A DNA stretch of 64,000 nt from Moringa oleifera (lineage: Eukaryota > Streptophyta > Magnoliopsida > Brassicales > Moringaceae): positions 1,962,501-2,026,500 of the forward strand of contig JAJFZO010000896.1 of the NCBI GenBank assembly GCA_021397835.1. Direction: 5' to 3'. Both the position numbers and the translations under genes were made by a program. Every line of letters begins with the position of its first letter. Within the stretch, counting starts at the first letter, position 1. Below, piece after piece: positions 11,216 through 23,050 of this stretch. The notes under the pieces were generated by a model. That model was not told where the DNA came from, did no database searches, and was given only the letters and a program-made list of their open reading frames with translations.

Positions 11216-13176
11216 AAGTTTATGTAAAATAAGTCTGCTTAGTGACTTTCGTCATATCGCTCAATTCATCCAATTTCTTAATCATTATAATTTGAGGAAG
11301 TTTATGTCTATTTTATCATTCCATCCTCATCTTTTTAATTCACAACCTAAAGTTCGCTCATTTGATGAAGAATTGGGTGACATCAGGTTACAGGGTGCAC
11401 TACTGAATAAATTGCCTATAAACATCTTGCCATGTTAACAACTCTTCCTTTTCAGATTTATGAGGTAGCATCCCCAAATGACACCCTTCCACATCATCAG
11501 CATCGCACCATTAGAGTTCTACCAGCTAGATCGCCCTACCACATTAATAGGGTTGCACCACTAATGCCTACCAATATGTTCTGAATCTGCTTTCTCTTTA
11601 AACACAAAAGTTATAATCTTATCTCTGGTATTTCCAATACCACTTCAATAACCTTAATCATATCTCAAAAAGGAAGTTATGCTCAAATTACTATAATAAG
11701 TTCATTGGTTGTTCTATCTTAGCATTATGCATTTTGAATAATGAACAAACCTTAATGTGTTCATAATCTCCATTTTGCCTTAATATAACATATTTAGGCT
11801 TTATCTTAGTTTTCCAATGCCAATTGAATCACCTCAATTAGATTCTAAATATGGAAGTCATGACAGATCATCTAAGTGTTCCTTTGTGAAAATATTACAG
11901 CAGGGTATTTGAATGTTATATACTTTGGATCAAGGTATACCCTTTGAGTTTATAGAATCTTCACTCAACCCCAACACAAAATTTGTAGCCTATTGCTTCA
12001 GCTTTGTAATAGCACTTGAATCACTTGAATGTAATTTTAGATATGAAAGTTATGGTAGATCATCCAAGTAAACATACTACAATAAAGCAACTAATCATTA
12101 TGTCACTTGAATTCTCAAGGACGGTCTTTTACTCCTAGGAGTCCCCCTCATGAACCTTCAAAAACCTTTTATTTGCACATGGATTTTCATACTCTAACCT
12201 GAACTTACCTTATTTTATTTGCTGTAAGCATTTCACTACCGTTCTAAGCTAAGTAAACTCCTTTTCCAAAAACAATACATAAGAAGACCCTCTAGATGGA
12301 TATTATAAGGTTACCTTCTTAAAGTAGACCTCTTAAGCACATTTTGTAATTTAGTTCTTAACGATATGCCTATAGCATTATTGTTGCTCACTTTGGGAAG
12401 ACGTCCTTGTACTTTCTTAAGAAGACTCTGGCAGACTCTTCCTCAATCATAGAGAAGACTCCTTAATGAAGAATGTTAAAAATGCAAAGGAAATGCTTGA
12501 ACACTTTACTTTGTTTAGATATAAGACCTTAATGTCTTAATATTCATTTCCTCGGCCTTGTCAAGAAGACTCTCCCTCAATCTTCTCTTCAAATTTTAGA
12601 CTCTCCATGGTGATAGGAAAATTCTTTTGGTCACATGGTAGACTTTCCCTTGGATGAGTGTCAAAAAAACACAAACTACAAGACTTGACACTTTCCTATT
12701 CATTTCTAGGAAGTCATCTACTAGAATCTCCCTAAGGCTTAGTTTCTTTTATAAATCTTAGACTCTTCCCAATCACAAGCAAACTCTCCCTAGGATAAGT
12801 GTTAAAAATTATAAAATAAGAGTCTTGACACTTTACATTTCACTTTTGAGAGGTCACTTGCTAGATTCTCTCTTATAGGAGCAATTTCTCCCTCATTTGA
12901 CTACATTAGGATAGTCTTCCTGAGTGTGTCGCTATTATTCATCAGTGTAGTGTATCAATGGTACCTGTATTCTTGCAAAGTGATATTGGTGTGCTTATAA
13001 ATTTCCAATAGAGGCAAAACTTAGACATCGACACCAATACCTTTTTTGTATCAAAGCAATCATGTCATCCCTTAAAATTACAATACCCAAGCATAGAAAA
13101 AGGAAGTGAGCAATATTATGGGGTTAAACCATATAACCCATAGTGGACGATATTATGGGCCTACAACACCTTTCAA

Positions 13177-13290
13177 GAGCACTACCTAGTGAGGTTTTAA
13201 GTCAAAAATCAAAGATAGTAACGATATTTAGTTAGAGTTTTCATCCACTAGTCAATAATGTTGTATTCACTATACTTTGTATAAATGCTT
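13177..13290 (-). pseudogene. Inverted gag/protease fragment ending tandem unit 1
   Basis: This is the reverse complement of the element P coding stretch at about 16110-16222. It corresponds to the KYTKH...IID...KTPTKY region before protease. It directly follows a plus-oriented HSGRYYGPTTP-like gag fragment, so unit 1 ends in a head-to-head (snap-back) junction near CTTTCAAG at about 13177. Confidence 0.75.
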
Positions 13291-14596
13291 CGGATCAAGG
13301 TAGACCCTTCCAGTTTACAAATTCTTCACTCAACCCTAACACAAAATTTATAGCACTTTGCCTTAGCTTTTGTAACATCACTTGAATCACTCAAACTGAA
13401 TTTTAAAGAAGAAAGTTATGGTAGGTCTTCCAAGTAAACATACTACAGCAAAGTAACTAATCATTATATAACTTGAATTATCAAGAATGGTCTTCTACTC
13501 TTTGGAGTCGTCCTCATGAACCTTCAAAAACCTTTTATTTGCACATGGATTTCCATACTCTAACCTAAACTCACATTATTTTATTTGATCTAAGTATTTC
13601 ATCATCGTTCTAACCTAGGAAGACTCCTTTTCCAAAAACAATACATAGGAAGACCCTCTAGATGCATATTCTAAGTTACCTTTTTGAAGTAGACCTCTTT
13701 AGCACATTTTGCAATTACTTCTTGACAATATGCCTATAGCATTATTGTTGCTCACTTTGGGAAGACTTCCTTGCACTTTCTTAAGAAGATCCTGGCACCT
13801 TCTTCCTCAATTGTAGGGTAGTCCCCTATAGAAGAATGTCAAAAATGTAAAGTAAATGCTTGAACGTACACTTTACTTCCTTTAGATATAAGACCTTAAT
13901 GTCCTAATATTCATTTCCCTAGCCCTCTCAAGAAGAGTCTCCCTCAATCATCTTTTCAAATTTTAAACTCTCCATGGTGATAGGAAAATTCTTCTGGTCA
14001 CATGGTGGACTCTCCCTTCAATGAGTGTCAAAAAAAAAAAAAAACAAACAAACAAACAAACTACAAGACTCAACACTTTTCTTTTAATTTCTAAGGCGTC
14101 ACCTACTAGATTTTCCCTAAGGCACTCAATTTCTTCCTCTTAGGAAGACTCTCCTTTAGTTTCTTTTATAAATCATAGATTCCTCCTCCTTACAAGCAAA
14201 TTCTCCCTGGGATGAGTGTTAAAAATTGCAAAATGAGAGTCTTGAGACTTTACTTTTTACTTTTGAGAGGCCACTTGATAGATTCTCTCACATAAGTCAA
14301 ATTTCTCCCTCATTTGACTCCATTAGGATAGTCTTCTTGAGAGTGTCATTACCATTCATCAATGTAGTGTGTCAATGGTACCTCTATTCTTATGGAGTGA
14401 TATTAGTGTGATTATGAATTTTCAATGAAGGCAAAATTTGGACATCGATGCTAATACCTTTTTTGTATTTGAGCAATCATGTCATCCCTCAAAATTACAA
14501 GAGCCAAGCATAGAAAAAGGATGAAAAGAGTAACATTATGGGGCTAAACCATATAACCCATAGTGGACGATGTTATGGGCCTACAACACCTTTCAA

Positions 14597-14718
14597 GAGC
14601 ACTATTTAACGAGGTTTCAAGTTGAAAATCAAAGATAGTGAGGATATTTAGTTGGAGTTTTCATCAACTAGTCAATAATGTTGTAATCATTATGCTTGGT
14701 ATACTTTAGAAATGCTTT
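14597..14718 (-). pseudogene. Inverted gag/protease fragment ending tandem unit 2
   Basis: This has the same arrangement as in unit 1. The plus-oriented gag piece ends near 14597 and is followed by the reverse complement of the 16110-16222 coding stretch, including a close match to TTTCTAAAGTATACC. Unit 3 lacks the inverted piece and instead continues forward into the coding sequence of P. Confidence 0.75.
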
Positions 14719-15918
14719 GGATCAAGATAAACCCTTTAAGTTTACAAAATCTTCACTCAACCCCAACATAAAATTTGTAGCCCTTTGCCTTAGCTTTGTA
14801 ACACACTTGAATTACTTAAATTGAATTTTCTACAAGAAAGTTATGGTAGGTATTCTAAGTAACCATACTACAGTAAAGCAACTAATCACCATGTAACTTG
14901 AATTCTCAAGAATGATCTTTTACTCCTAGGGGTCCTCCTCGTGAACCTTCAAAAACCTTTTATTTGCACATGGATTTCCATACTCTAACCTGAAATCACC
15001 TTATTTTATTTGATTTAAGAATTGTATCGTTGTTCTAGGCTAGGTAGACTCCTTTTCCAAAATCAATACATAGGAAGACCTTCTAGATGGATATTCAAAG
15101 GTTACCTTCTTGAAGTATACCTCTTTAGCACATTTTGTAATTAGCTCTTGACAATATGCCAGTGGCATTATTGTTGCTCACTTTGGGAAGACTTCCTTGC
15201 ACTTTCTTAAGAAGACCATGGCATGTTCTTCTTCAATCATGGTTGAGGAAGAATGTCAAAAATGCAAAGTAAATGTTTGAGCACTTCATTTCCTTTAGGT
15301 ATAGGACCTTAAATATCCTAATATTCATTTCCCCGACCCTCTCAAGAAGACTCTCCCTTATTCTTCTTTTCAAATTTTAGACTCTCCATGATTATAGCAA
15401 AATTCTTTTGGTCATATTTTAGACTCTCCCTTGGATGAATGTCAAAAAAACAAAAACTACAAGACTTGACACTTTTCTTTTCATTTCTAGGACATCACCT
15501 ATTAGATTCTCCCTAAGGCACTCAATTTCTTCCTCTTAGGAAGACTCTCCTTTAGTTTCTCTTATAAGTCTTAGACTCCTCCCAGTCACAAGCAAACTCT
15601 CAGTGGGATTAATGTTAAAAATTACAAGATAAGAGTCTTGACACTTTGCTTTTCACTTTTGAAAGGTCACTTGCAACATTCTCTCTCATAGGTCCAATTT
15701 TTCCCTCATTTGACTCTAGGATAGTCTTCTTGAGAGTATCGCTACTATTCATCAGTGCAATGTGCCAATGGTATCTGTATTCTTGCAGAGTGATATTGGT
15801 GTGCTTATGAATTTCCAGTGAAGGCATAATTTGGACATTGACACCAATACCTTTTCCATCTCAAAGCAATCATGTCATCGCTTAAAATTACAAGACCCAA
15901 GCATAGAAAAAGGATGAA

Positions 15919-17000
15919 GTGAGCAGCATTGTGGGGCCAAACCATATAGCCCATAGTGGACGATATTATGGGCCTACAATACCTTTTGAGATGGTTGCTC
16001 TCAAAGAACCAAAAGCAAATAAGCTCACTAAAAATAAGGTGGTAGAAAGAACCAAAAAGAAAATAAAAAAAGAGATAGTTCAGCCGTTGAAAAAAGACGA
16101 GGCTCTAAATTTTCTAAAGTATACCAAGCATAGAGAATACAAAATTATTGACTAGTTGATAAAAACTCCAACTAAATATCCTTACTAACTTTGATTTTTG
16201 ACTTAATACCTCACTAAGAAGTGCTCTTAAAACTACTAAACAATGTGTCTGTACCACCAAAGATTTCTACAAGTCAAATGAAAGATCTAATGGGATAGAT
16301 CACCATGCATAAGTAGATATCATTCACTGATGATGAAATCTCACCGGATGGTAAAAGTTCAACCAAATCCTTATACACATATATGGAATACATCGGCATT
16401 GCAATTTCACAAGTAGTCATCAATTACAGATCCTCGCTAAATGTGATGCTAAGGTGCACCCTTGCTAGACTCCTAATGGACTTAGGCCATACGAGATGAT
16501 ACTACTTAACAGTTAAGGCTTTTGATGGGCCAGTTGTAGGATCTAAGGAGTAATAGATTTATCTTTAAAAAATTAGCTTGTACATTACTTAATCTAATTC
16601 TTAGTGATGGATATATTCCCATCATACAATATGATATTAGAAAGATCCTAAATACATAGAAAAGGGGCAATTCCTTCCATACTTGATCAAAAGGTGAAAA
16701 TGGTTGTGGAGGAGAGAGTGATCATGATAAAAGCTAAAAATTGCATGATCACAACGGTCTCAAAGGACTACCTTTGTAGTGAAATAAAGAGTCAGTTTTT
16801 CAAATATTTGAATTCATAAATGCCACCAATTGGTAATGGGCTCGACAACCACATATCTTAAAAAATATAACTTTGTAGTTAGGTCAAACATTAGGAAAAG
16901 CTTACCAAATAGGTCAAGGGCTAGATAAGGACATACAAAAGGTGGCATGCCTCATAGAGTTACTGAAAAATAAAATTGGAAGGCCTTGAGCTATGAAGCT
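15919..17000 (+). pseudogene. Element P: gag end, protease and G-patch-like region
   Basis: The open part 15919-16155 contains GPNHIAHSGRYYGPTIPF, then a Lys-rich segment, then EALNFLKYTKHREYKIID. This matches the gag-to-protease transition of element B (55000-55760). After frameshifts come FTDDEISPDGK (about 16330) and INYRSSLNVMLRCTLARL (about 16420-16470). The latter is the protease active-site region with the catalytic D-x-G lost (N-Y-R). A G-patch-like remnant lies near 16900. Element B shares the unusual SSLNVMLRCTL string, so P and B are close relatives. It is a pseudogene with many stops. Confidence 0.75.
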
Positions 17001-17619
17001 ATTAGAGTAAACAAAAAGATGGAAGAAAAAGATACGAAATTTGATTGACTACAACCTTCCTCTATAAGAATCTTTCAGTCGACTAGTTGAAGATTCTCAT
17101 GAACAACAATTAGCTTACTAGCTCAAAGAGTTGTAATGAATAGAAAGAAAAAGCAAAAAAAAAAAAAAAAAATCATATTAAGTCATGATGAATTTAAAGT
17201 GTGATAATGAAATAGTGATTGAGATTGATTGAAAAAGAAAATTCACATGTACACAATTATTTCTGTCAATAAACAACACATTTTTTGCTTCATCGTTTAT
17301 GTGTTTACCATTATTTTTCAAATATTGAAATCATTGAATCCTAAAATTAAAAGAGAAATGCATTCTTTTGTTTGGGAATGCTGACGGTGAAGGTCCTAAA
17401 TTATGTTTACTCTTGAGGAAAATTTTAAAGATATTTCAATACTGAGGAAAAGAAAGAATACGATTTACCTCTAAAGATCATAAAGTAAATCAAATAGGGA
17501 GAAAGAAAGATAATACCCCATAAAGAAGAAACTATAATAATAAACATAGGGACTAAGGAAGAAAGAAGAGAAATAAAGATTGAAGCCATGATGAACTCGA
17601 AAATGAGACAAAATTGATA
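17001..17619 (+). other. Element P: degenerate protease-RT linker
   Basis: This sits where Tat-type polyproteins have a variable linker. A poly-A run lies at 17154-17171. No domain is recognisable. Confidence 0.4.
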
Positions 17620-19010
17620 GAATTATTAAAATAATTCCTAGATGTGTTCACATGGTCATACAAGGATATACTAGGACTAGGTCGACATATGGAGGAGCAT
17701 AAACTGCTTTTCGGATCGTACTATCCTTTAGTAAAGTATAAAATCAAAAGCATGAAGCCAAAATTACTACTAAAAATGAAAAAAGTTCAAAATTTATTAG
17801 ACATTGGTTTCATAGTTGTTGCAAATATTTGGAATGAGTTACTAACATAGTTCTATTGATTAGAAAAGATTTTTGCATGTGAATGTGCATAAACTATAGA
17901 ATTTTGAATAAAGGAAGTCCCAAAGATAATTTTTCCTCACCACACAGTGATATATTGGTGGATAATAAAACTAAATTCTCTCCATTTTCATTCGTGGTTA
18001 GTTATGAGAGATATAACCAAATATTTATGATGAAAAAAAATGGAGAAAATTGCACTTATAACAATTTAAGAAACCGTCTATTATAAAGTCATGCCATTCG
18101 GGCTGAAAAATGTTGGAGTCACTTATTATAGAGTAATGGTTACACTATTTCATTAAATGATGCATAAATCGATCGAAGTATATGTAGATGATATGATCAT
18201 CAAATCCAAAAAGGAAGAAAATCATGTCAAAAATTTGAGAAAGTTCTTTGAAAGAATGAGGCAGTACAAATTAAGATTGAACTCAAATAAGTGCACTTTC
18301 AGGGTTAAATCAATGAAATTACTCAAGTTCATCATTAGTGAAAAAAGAATCAAGGTAGATTTGACAAAGTAGAAGTTATCCAACATCTACCTCCTCCTAT
18401 GATTGTTAAAGAAATCAAAGGCTTCTTGGGACATTTGAATTAAATATCAACATTTATCTCACAATTGACCAACACATGCGACCCAATATTTCTGCTGCTA
18501 ACGAAGAATAACATAAGAGAATGGAATGAGGATTGTTAAAAAGCATGATAAAATAAAAAATTAATTGACAAATCCTTCAATGTTAATCTCGTCAATATAA
18601 GGAAAATCACTATTGCTATATCTAATGATATACAGAAGATTGTTCGGTTGCATTCTAACGCAATAAAATGAGACAAGGAAGAGAGAATATGCCATATATT
18701 ATCCTAGTAAAAAATATACATAACTATAAGGTAAAGTACTTACCAGTAGAAAAAATATGTTGTGCATTAACATGGGCAGCTTATAGACTGCTTCAGTACC
18801 TACTGAGCCATACCATGTGGATCATTGCCAAACTAGATTTGATAAAGTATTTATTTGAAAAACCTTTACTTTTAAGTTGGCTAGCCAGATGATAGGTGCT
18901 GCTATTAAAGTATGCCTTAGTATATGCATCACTAAAAGCAGTAAAAAGTAGCATGGTATTAGACTTCCTAGCTGATAGAGCATGCAAAGATTATTAACCA
19001 GTTAACTTTG
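17620..19010 (+). pseudogene. Element P: reverse transcriptase and RNase H
   Basis: Frame-disrupted RT begins with FTWSYKDILGLGRHMEEHKL (17644 on), then KSMKPKLLLKMKK, MCINYRILNKGSPKDNFSSP (17883) and the active-site stretch IEVYVDDMIIKSKKE. YVDD is intact at 18181-18192. Then come KYKLRLNSNKCTF-type residues and a decayed RNase H, where KICCALTWAAYRLLQYLLSH and KLDLIKYLFEKPLL (18668-18892) are clear. Stops and at least four frame changes make it a pseudogene. Confidence 0.8.
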
Positions 19011-19060
19011 AATTATGAGGACTTAATTACAGTCTTAGAAGAAAAAAAAAAGGAGAAAAT

Positions 19061-19460
19061 AATACATGGCAGTTATACTTTGATGGAGCCTCTAATATAT
19101 TGGGATACAGTATTTTAGCTATTAGACAATCTCTTAAGGGGCAACATTATCTTTTCATAACCCAATTAGACTTTTACTTTATAACTAATGCAGTAGAATG
19201 TAAAGCCCATCTCATGGGCTTGAAAGTAACCATCGATAGAGAAATTATGAGCTTTTATGCATATAAAGATTTTATATTGGTAATCTATCAGTCAAAAAGG
19301 ATTAAATGATGAAAAATTTAGAATTGATCAAATACAATGCTAGAATAAAAGAATTGGCTAAAAGTTTCAAAGAAATCAATTTTCAACTCTTCCTTAGAGA
19401 AGAAAATCAAATGGTAGATGATTTAGCCATGGTAGCATTGATGTTCAAAGAACATCAATA
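19061..19460 (+). pseudogene. Element P: second (archaeal-type) RNase H
   Basis: From 19067 the frame reads WQLYFDGASNILGYSI, then GQHYLFITQLDFYF and VECKAHLMGLKVTIDREIM. This is the additional RNase H (aRNH) typical of the Tat clade. It continues in a second frame with KSFKEINFQLFLREENQMVD (about 19358-19417). The homologous domain in element B lies at 49422-49628 and 45700-45907, split by C3. The leading catalytic Asp (YFDG) is present, but frame breaks show it is inactive. Confidence 0.8.
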
Positions 19461-19559
19461 ACCAACCCAAAGTATGTACTCCCAATACAAATGAGCCTCT
19501 GGGAATCCAAAGCTTATTGCATAACAATGGAAAAATCCAAAGATGAAAATCTTAGTACT

Positions 19560-20795
19560 TTGGCATTATAAACTTTGTTAAAGAAAAACGTTACCTTGAC
19601 GGTGCAAACGATACCAAAAATGAGACTCTAAGAAAATTAGCTATAAATTTCATAGCTCATGGAAATATTTTATACAAAAAGAGCTTTAATCAAATGCTAT
19701 TAAGATGTGTCGATGAAGCGAAGTATAAAATATATTGAACAAAATACATGAAGGGAACGTGTAGAACCCAAGTAAGTGGCTCAATGATTACAAAGAAAAT
19801 AATGAGGGTAGGATATTTTTGACTCACAATGGAATGAGATTGCATGTATTTAAATGTATGTAAATGTCATAAATGCTAAATTTATAGTGATAAAATACAT
19901 ACTCTACCATTACTATTACATAAATGAAATCACCATTGCCCTTCTTCATGTGGGGTTTTGATGCAATAGGACCATGACTCTCTAAGCTTCAAATGGACAT
20001 CGGTTCATACTAGTCTTTATAGATTATTTCGCAAAATGGGTAGAGGCTAGATCATTCACTAGTGTTACAAAGACAGTAGTGAATTGACTCCTATATAAAG
20101 AAATAATTTACAAATATAGTCCCCTCAAAGAGAATCATCTCAAGCAATGTGTTTGAATCTTAACAACAAGGCAATGATAAAGATATATACCTAGTACAAA
20201 ATAAAACATCAAAATTTTGCAACCAACCATCCAAAGACGAATGAGGAAGTCAAAGTAGCTAATAAGTATATTAGAAGAATTATACAAAAAATGATGGCAG
20301 CTTATAAAGAAAGGCATGAGATGCTACCTTTAGCATTACACACATACAAAATGGTTGTTCGAACTTCTACCGAGGCAACCCATATTCATTAGTATATGAA
20401 ACTAAAATGGTATTGCCAGAGGAAGTGGAAATCCTATCTGTGAAGGTCTTAATGGAAGGAAAACCAGACAAAGTAGAATAGATCAAAGCTAGATATGAAC
20501 AACTGAATCTCATTGAAGAGGAAATATTAAAAGCTTCATGCCACGAAAAGCTATATTAGACGAGAATGGAAAGAGCATACGATAAGAAGATTCACCCGAG
20601 GCCATTCGAAGAAGAAGATCTTATCCTAAAAAGAATCTTAAAAATTATTGTTTATCCCCAGGTAAATGGACATTAAACATAGATGGTCTTTATGTTGTAA
20701 AGAAAGCTTTTCCAAGGGAAGCACTAATATTGCGAGAAATGGATGGCTATGAAATATCAAATTCAATCAATTCTAATATCATCAAGAAGTATTAA
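19560..20795 (+). pseudogene. Element P: integrase
   Basis: Fragments in several frames give the zinc-binding/N-terminal part (KKSFNQMLLRCVDEAKYK, about 19678) and the core. WGFDAIGP (about 19953) keeps the first catalytic Asp. RFILVFIDYFAKWVEARSF follows. The second Asp is lost (IISSN in place of the usual IITDN-like motif), and the catalytic Glu is replaced (EEVKVANK for the usual GAVEAANK). The C-terminal region (DLILKRIL, LYVVKKAF, LREMDGYE) ends near 20795. The integrase is dead by active-site loss as well as by stops. Confidence 0.8.
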
Positions 20796-20829
20796 GCTTG
20801 AAAAATGAACCAATCCACATGTTAGTATT

Positions 20830-21240
20830 ATTATTTGGGTTCACTGAAATTCCTTTGAGAAGATTGTGAATCGCTTTCTTAACTAATTTTCACCTATCTA
20901 TGGTTTGTACCATGATTTAGATTTATGAAGGTTCCTCCGAGAAGACTATGAATCACTTCCTTGATTAGCCTTTGCCAATTCACAATTTGTACTACTATTT
21001 GGATCAGTTAAAAGTTTAGTCAAAAAGATTGTGAATCACTTCTTAGATAAACTTTGGAAAATCCTAGGTTTATATCTATATTCGATTTAGTGTAAGATTC
21101 ATCAAATGTGAATGAGAATTTCATCTTTGGTGAACCTTCTTCAATCGTTGTTTTGTACTATTATTTAGGTCATCATAAGTAATATTAATGGTGAATGTGA
21201 ATCGCTCCATGGATAAAATTTCAAGAATATAAGCCTACTA
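20830..21240 (+). repeat. Element P: 3' non-coding repeats
   Basis: Four imperfect repeats with the core AGATTGTGAATCRCTTYCTT lie near 20862, 20940, 21020 and 21190, spaced about 80 bp for the first three. They are the reverse complement of the core of the array at 8870-9490. Both lie between pol (or where pol should be) and the 3' LTR, so this repeat family seems to belong to the element's 3' untranslated region. Confidence 0.7.
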
Positions 21241-21409
21241 AAGAAAAATAAGAAGAGAAAAAACTAGAAAAAATAATTAAAGGCAAAATTAAGTTTATCT
21301 TTATCTTTATCTTATTTATAATACTTAAAAATAGAAAGATAAACAGTAATATGTACCAATTTTGCCTAAAAAAAATCAAGAGAAAGTGAAAGATATGGTT
21401 TTAAGAAAG
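21241..21409 (+). other. Element P: polypurine tract and short stub of 3' LTR
   Basis: The segment with repeated CTTTATCTTTATC and AATAGAAAGATAAAC matches the region before L3 in element K. An LTR start would fall at about 21348 (TGTACC). The LTR is cut short soon after by unrelated LTR-like DNA. Confidence 0.4.
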
Positions 21410-21834
21410 TGTTAAGCCAAACAAAGCCTTAAAATGGTGGTATTTGTGACATGTCACTTGCTTACTAGGTTCTAAAATAATTGTTGTAGTGAGATACTAT
21501 TTGTTAAGCATGTGTAGAAATTTTCACACATGCATTGTTAGCTCTAGGCTTTATTATATAAAGAGAGATTTTTAAATATGCAAATACATAGATAGAGAGA
21601 AAGAAATAGAGAGTTCTAGACTTTATTATAATAAAGAGAGGGTTAAGGAGAAATAAGTTATTTGTCTTATAATCTATTTTCATATAAAAGGTTTTCTACG
21701 ATAAGTGCAAAATGGATATAGCTCCTAATTAAGGATGAACCATAATAAATTGTGTACTCTTATGATTGTTTGGTTTCTTCTTATATTAACAATTATTACT
21801 TTTAGATTTTAGGAATTTGATATTTAATCCCATC
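21410..21834 (+). repeat. Solo-LTR-like segment, possibly Copia type
   Basis: A plus-strand TATA box (TTATATAAAGAGAG, near 21550) is followed by AG-rich DNA and a T-rich R-U5-like segment with ATGGATATAGCTCCTAATTA and AATTGTGTACTCTTATGATT. No primer-binding site or internal region follows. Start and end were not fixed by target duplications. The superfamily guess rests on the general look of the R-U5 part. Confidence 0.35.
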
Positions 21835-21889
21835 AACTAGAAGCATTGAATAGTTTAAAATAGGTAACTTAAAAAAAGATCTACTAATA

Positions 21890-23050
21890 TTTTCATTCAA
21901 GCAATTCTATTTAAGGCAATGAATAATTTGCATTAAATTCGAGGATATAGTCTTATACATCTTGAAGTCCCTTATTATTTTATTAATTTTGTTATTTGTT
22001 TAATTTAGGATCTCAACTAGAAGCTCTTCTAACTCGGAATGAAAACTTTTACTAAATCTAAAATAACTATAGAAATTTTCTAAGAGAAAGTTTACAGGTG
22101 CAGGAAGGATATTTTCTTTCTTTTGAGTATGAATGTGCAAATGTGAGTGAATCGTGCAATGAGCATCTACGTGAATTTGAGCCTTTTCGGTTGCATGTTC
22201 AGTAGTTATTTATAGCAATTATATAGTGTAGATTAGTCACAAATGACAAGTTGATCAGAAGAGTGTAGTGCACCCAGGCAATGTCTAATTCCAATCTTCA
22301 GTTGCATTAGTTTCACCGCAAAAGGTCTTTTGAGACTCTTTCGGAGTGCACTAATCAATTCTGAATTGATTTTCCCACTCTTCAACCTTGTTTAAATACA
22401 CAATATCTTAAATTTTGTTAATTCTCATTTAAGTGACCCAAGAGTAGGTCTGTCCAATAACCTTCATCATGCCGCCTAATTCCTCTGAACCCATGCTCAA
22501 TTCCTATTCCTAGTAATGAGCTTTAATCTTTTTGTGCATTTCAATTTTCTCGGTAAGATTTTCAATGTGAAACATGCCTTATGGTTGGAGAATTCAACTT
22601 GAACTTATTTGTAAAGTGTCCTGCCTTCAAGTAAACTCCTACCCTAATAGGCTTTTTTCCACGTGTGAAGTTTTGGCAAGTCTACCTTCGCTCGTCTGTC
22701 ATCAGCTTAATGTTTCATGCCATGTCACCTATTGCTATGTTTTGGATCAATGTGGCATTATCGTTCACTGACGTCATGCCACATCATTTAATGAATAGAT
22801 GAATCAATAAAATAGTATTTTGTCAAATTAATGGCATCACTCGCTAGTACCATGCCACATCAATTAATCACAAAGTGAGTGAGTGCAGCCACACCTTGAC
22901 ATCTCATCAATGTCGTCCACCAATGCACTGCCATCTAGTTTCCTTTACCACATCAGCCACTCCATTTATTATTAATGATTATTTTTTACTTTGTCATTTG
23001 AGGTGCCCAACTACGTCATGCCACATCAGCTCATCATGCCATGTTAGTAG
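21890..23050 (-). repeat. Minus-oriented LTR fragment L2
   Basis: Similar to L1 (10640-11600): shared GAATGAAAACTTT, TTCTAAGAGAA, the minus TATA box (22205-22215), GGTCTTTTGAGACTCTTTC and a series of ATGCCACATCA repeats (22775, 22852, 23019). It is cut at its low-coordinate end by the LTR-like DNA before 21834. It cannot be the partner LTR of plus-strand element P because its orientation is opposite. Confidence 0.55.

Larger units (their letters stand above)
10119..11925 (-). repeat. Minus-oriented LTR-like block L1 (putative 5' LTR of element K)
   Basis: This block abuts the primer-binding site. It carries a TATA box on the minus strand (10961-10970) and is similar to block L2 (21890-23050) over 10640-11600. 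Shared features are the segment GGTCTTTAGAGACTTTG, the TATA region and a run of ATGCCACATCA-like words. A small perfect inverted duplication interrupts it at 11139-11215. The upstream limit is unclear because it grades into the tandem array at 11926; related short repeats (AATCACCTCAATTAG...) already appear near 11640-11900. Confidence 0.55.
11926..15985 (+). repeat. Three tandem units of about 1.36-1.43 kb
   Basis: The marker GGATCAAGG recurs at 11928, 13292 and 14719, and the marker GCACATGGAT at 12175, 13541 and 14966. This gives periods near 1365 and 1426 bp. Each unit contains the same series of segments: TCTTCACTCAACCC, a GGGAAGAC-rich stretch, CTCTCAAGAAGA, GTGTTAAAAAT and CATAGTGGACGATATTATGG. 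The third unit ends at about 15985, where it runs directly into the gag/protease coding trace of element P. Part of the unit is also found at 34600-35220. The units are non-coding apart from the gag/protease fragments at their ends. Confidence 0.85.

Noticed and set aside
10119..23050. L1 and L2 as the LTR pair of plus-strand element P
   Set aside because: Both carry TATA boxes on the minus strand, and the primer site beside L1 is minus-oriented, while the pol between them is plus.
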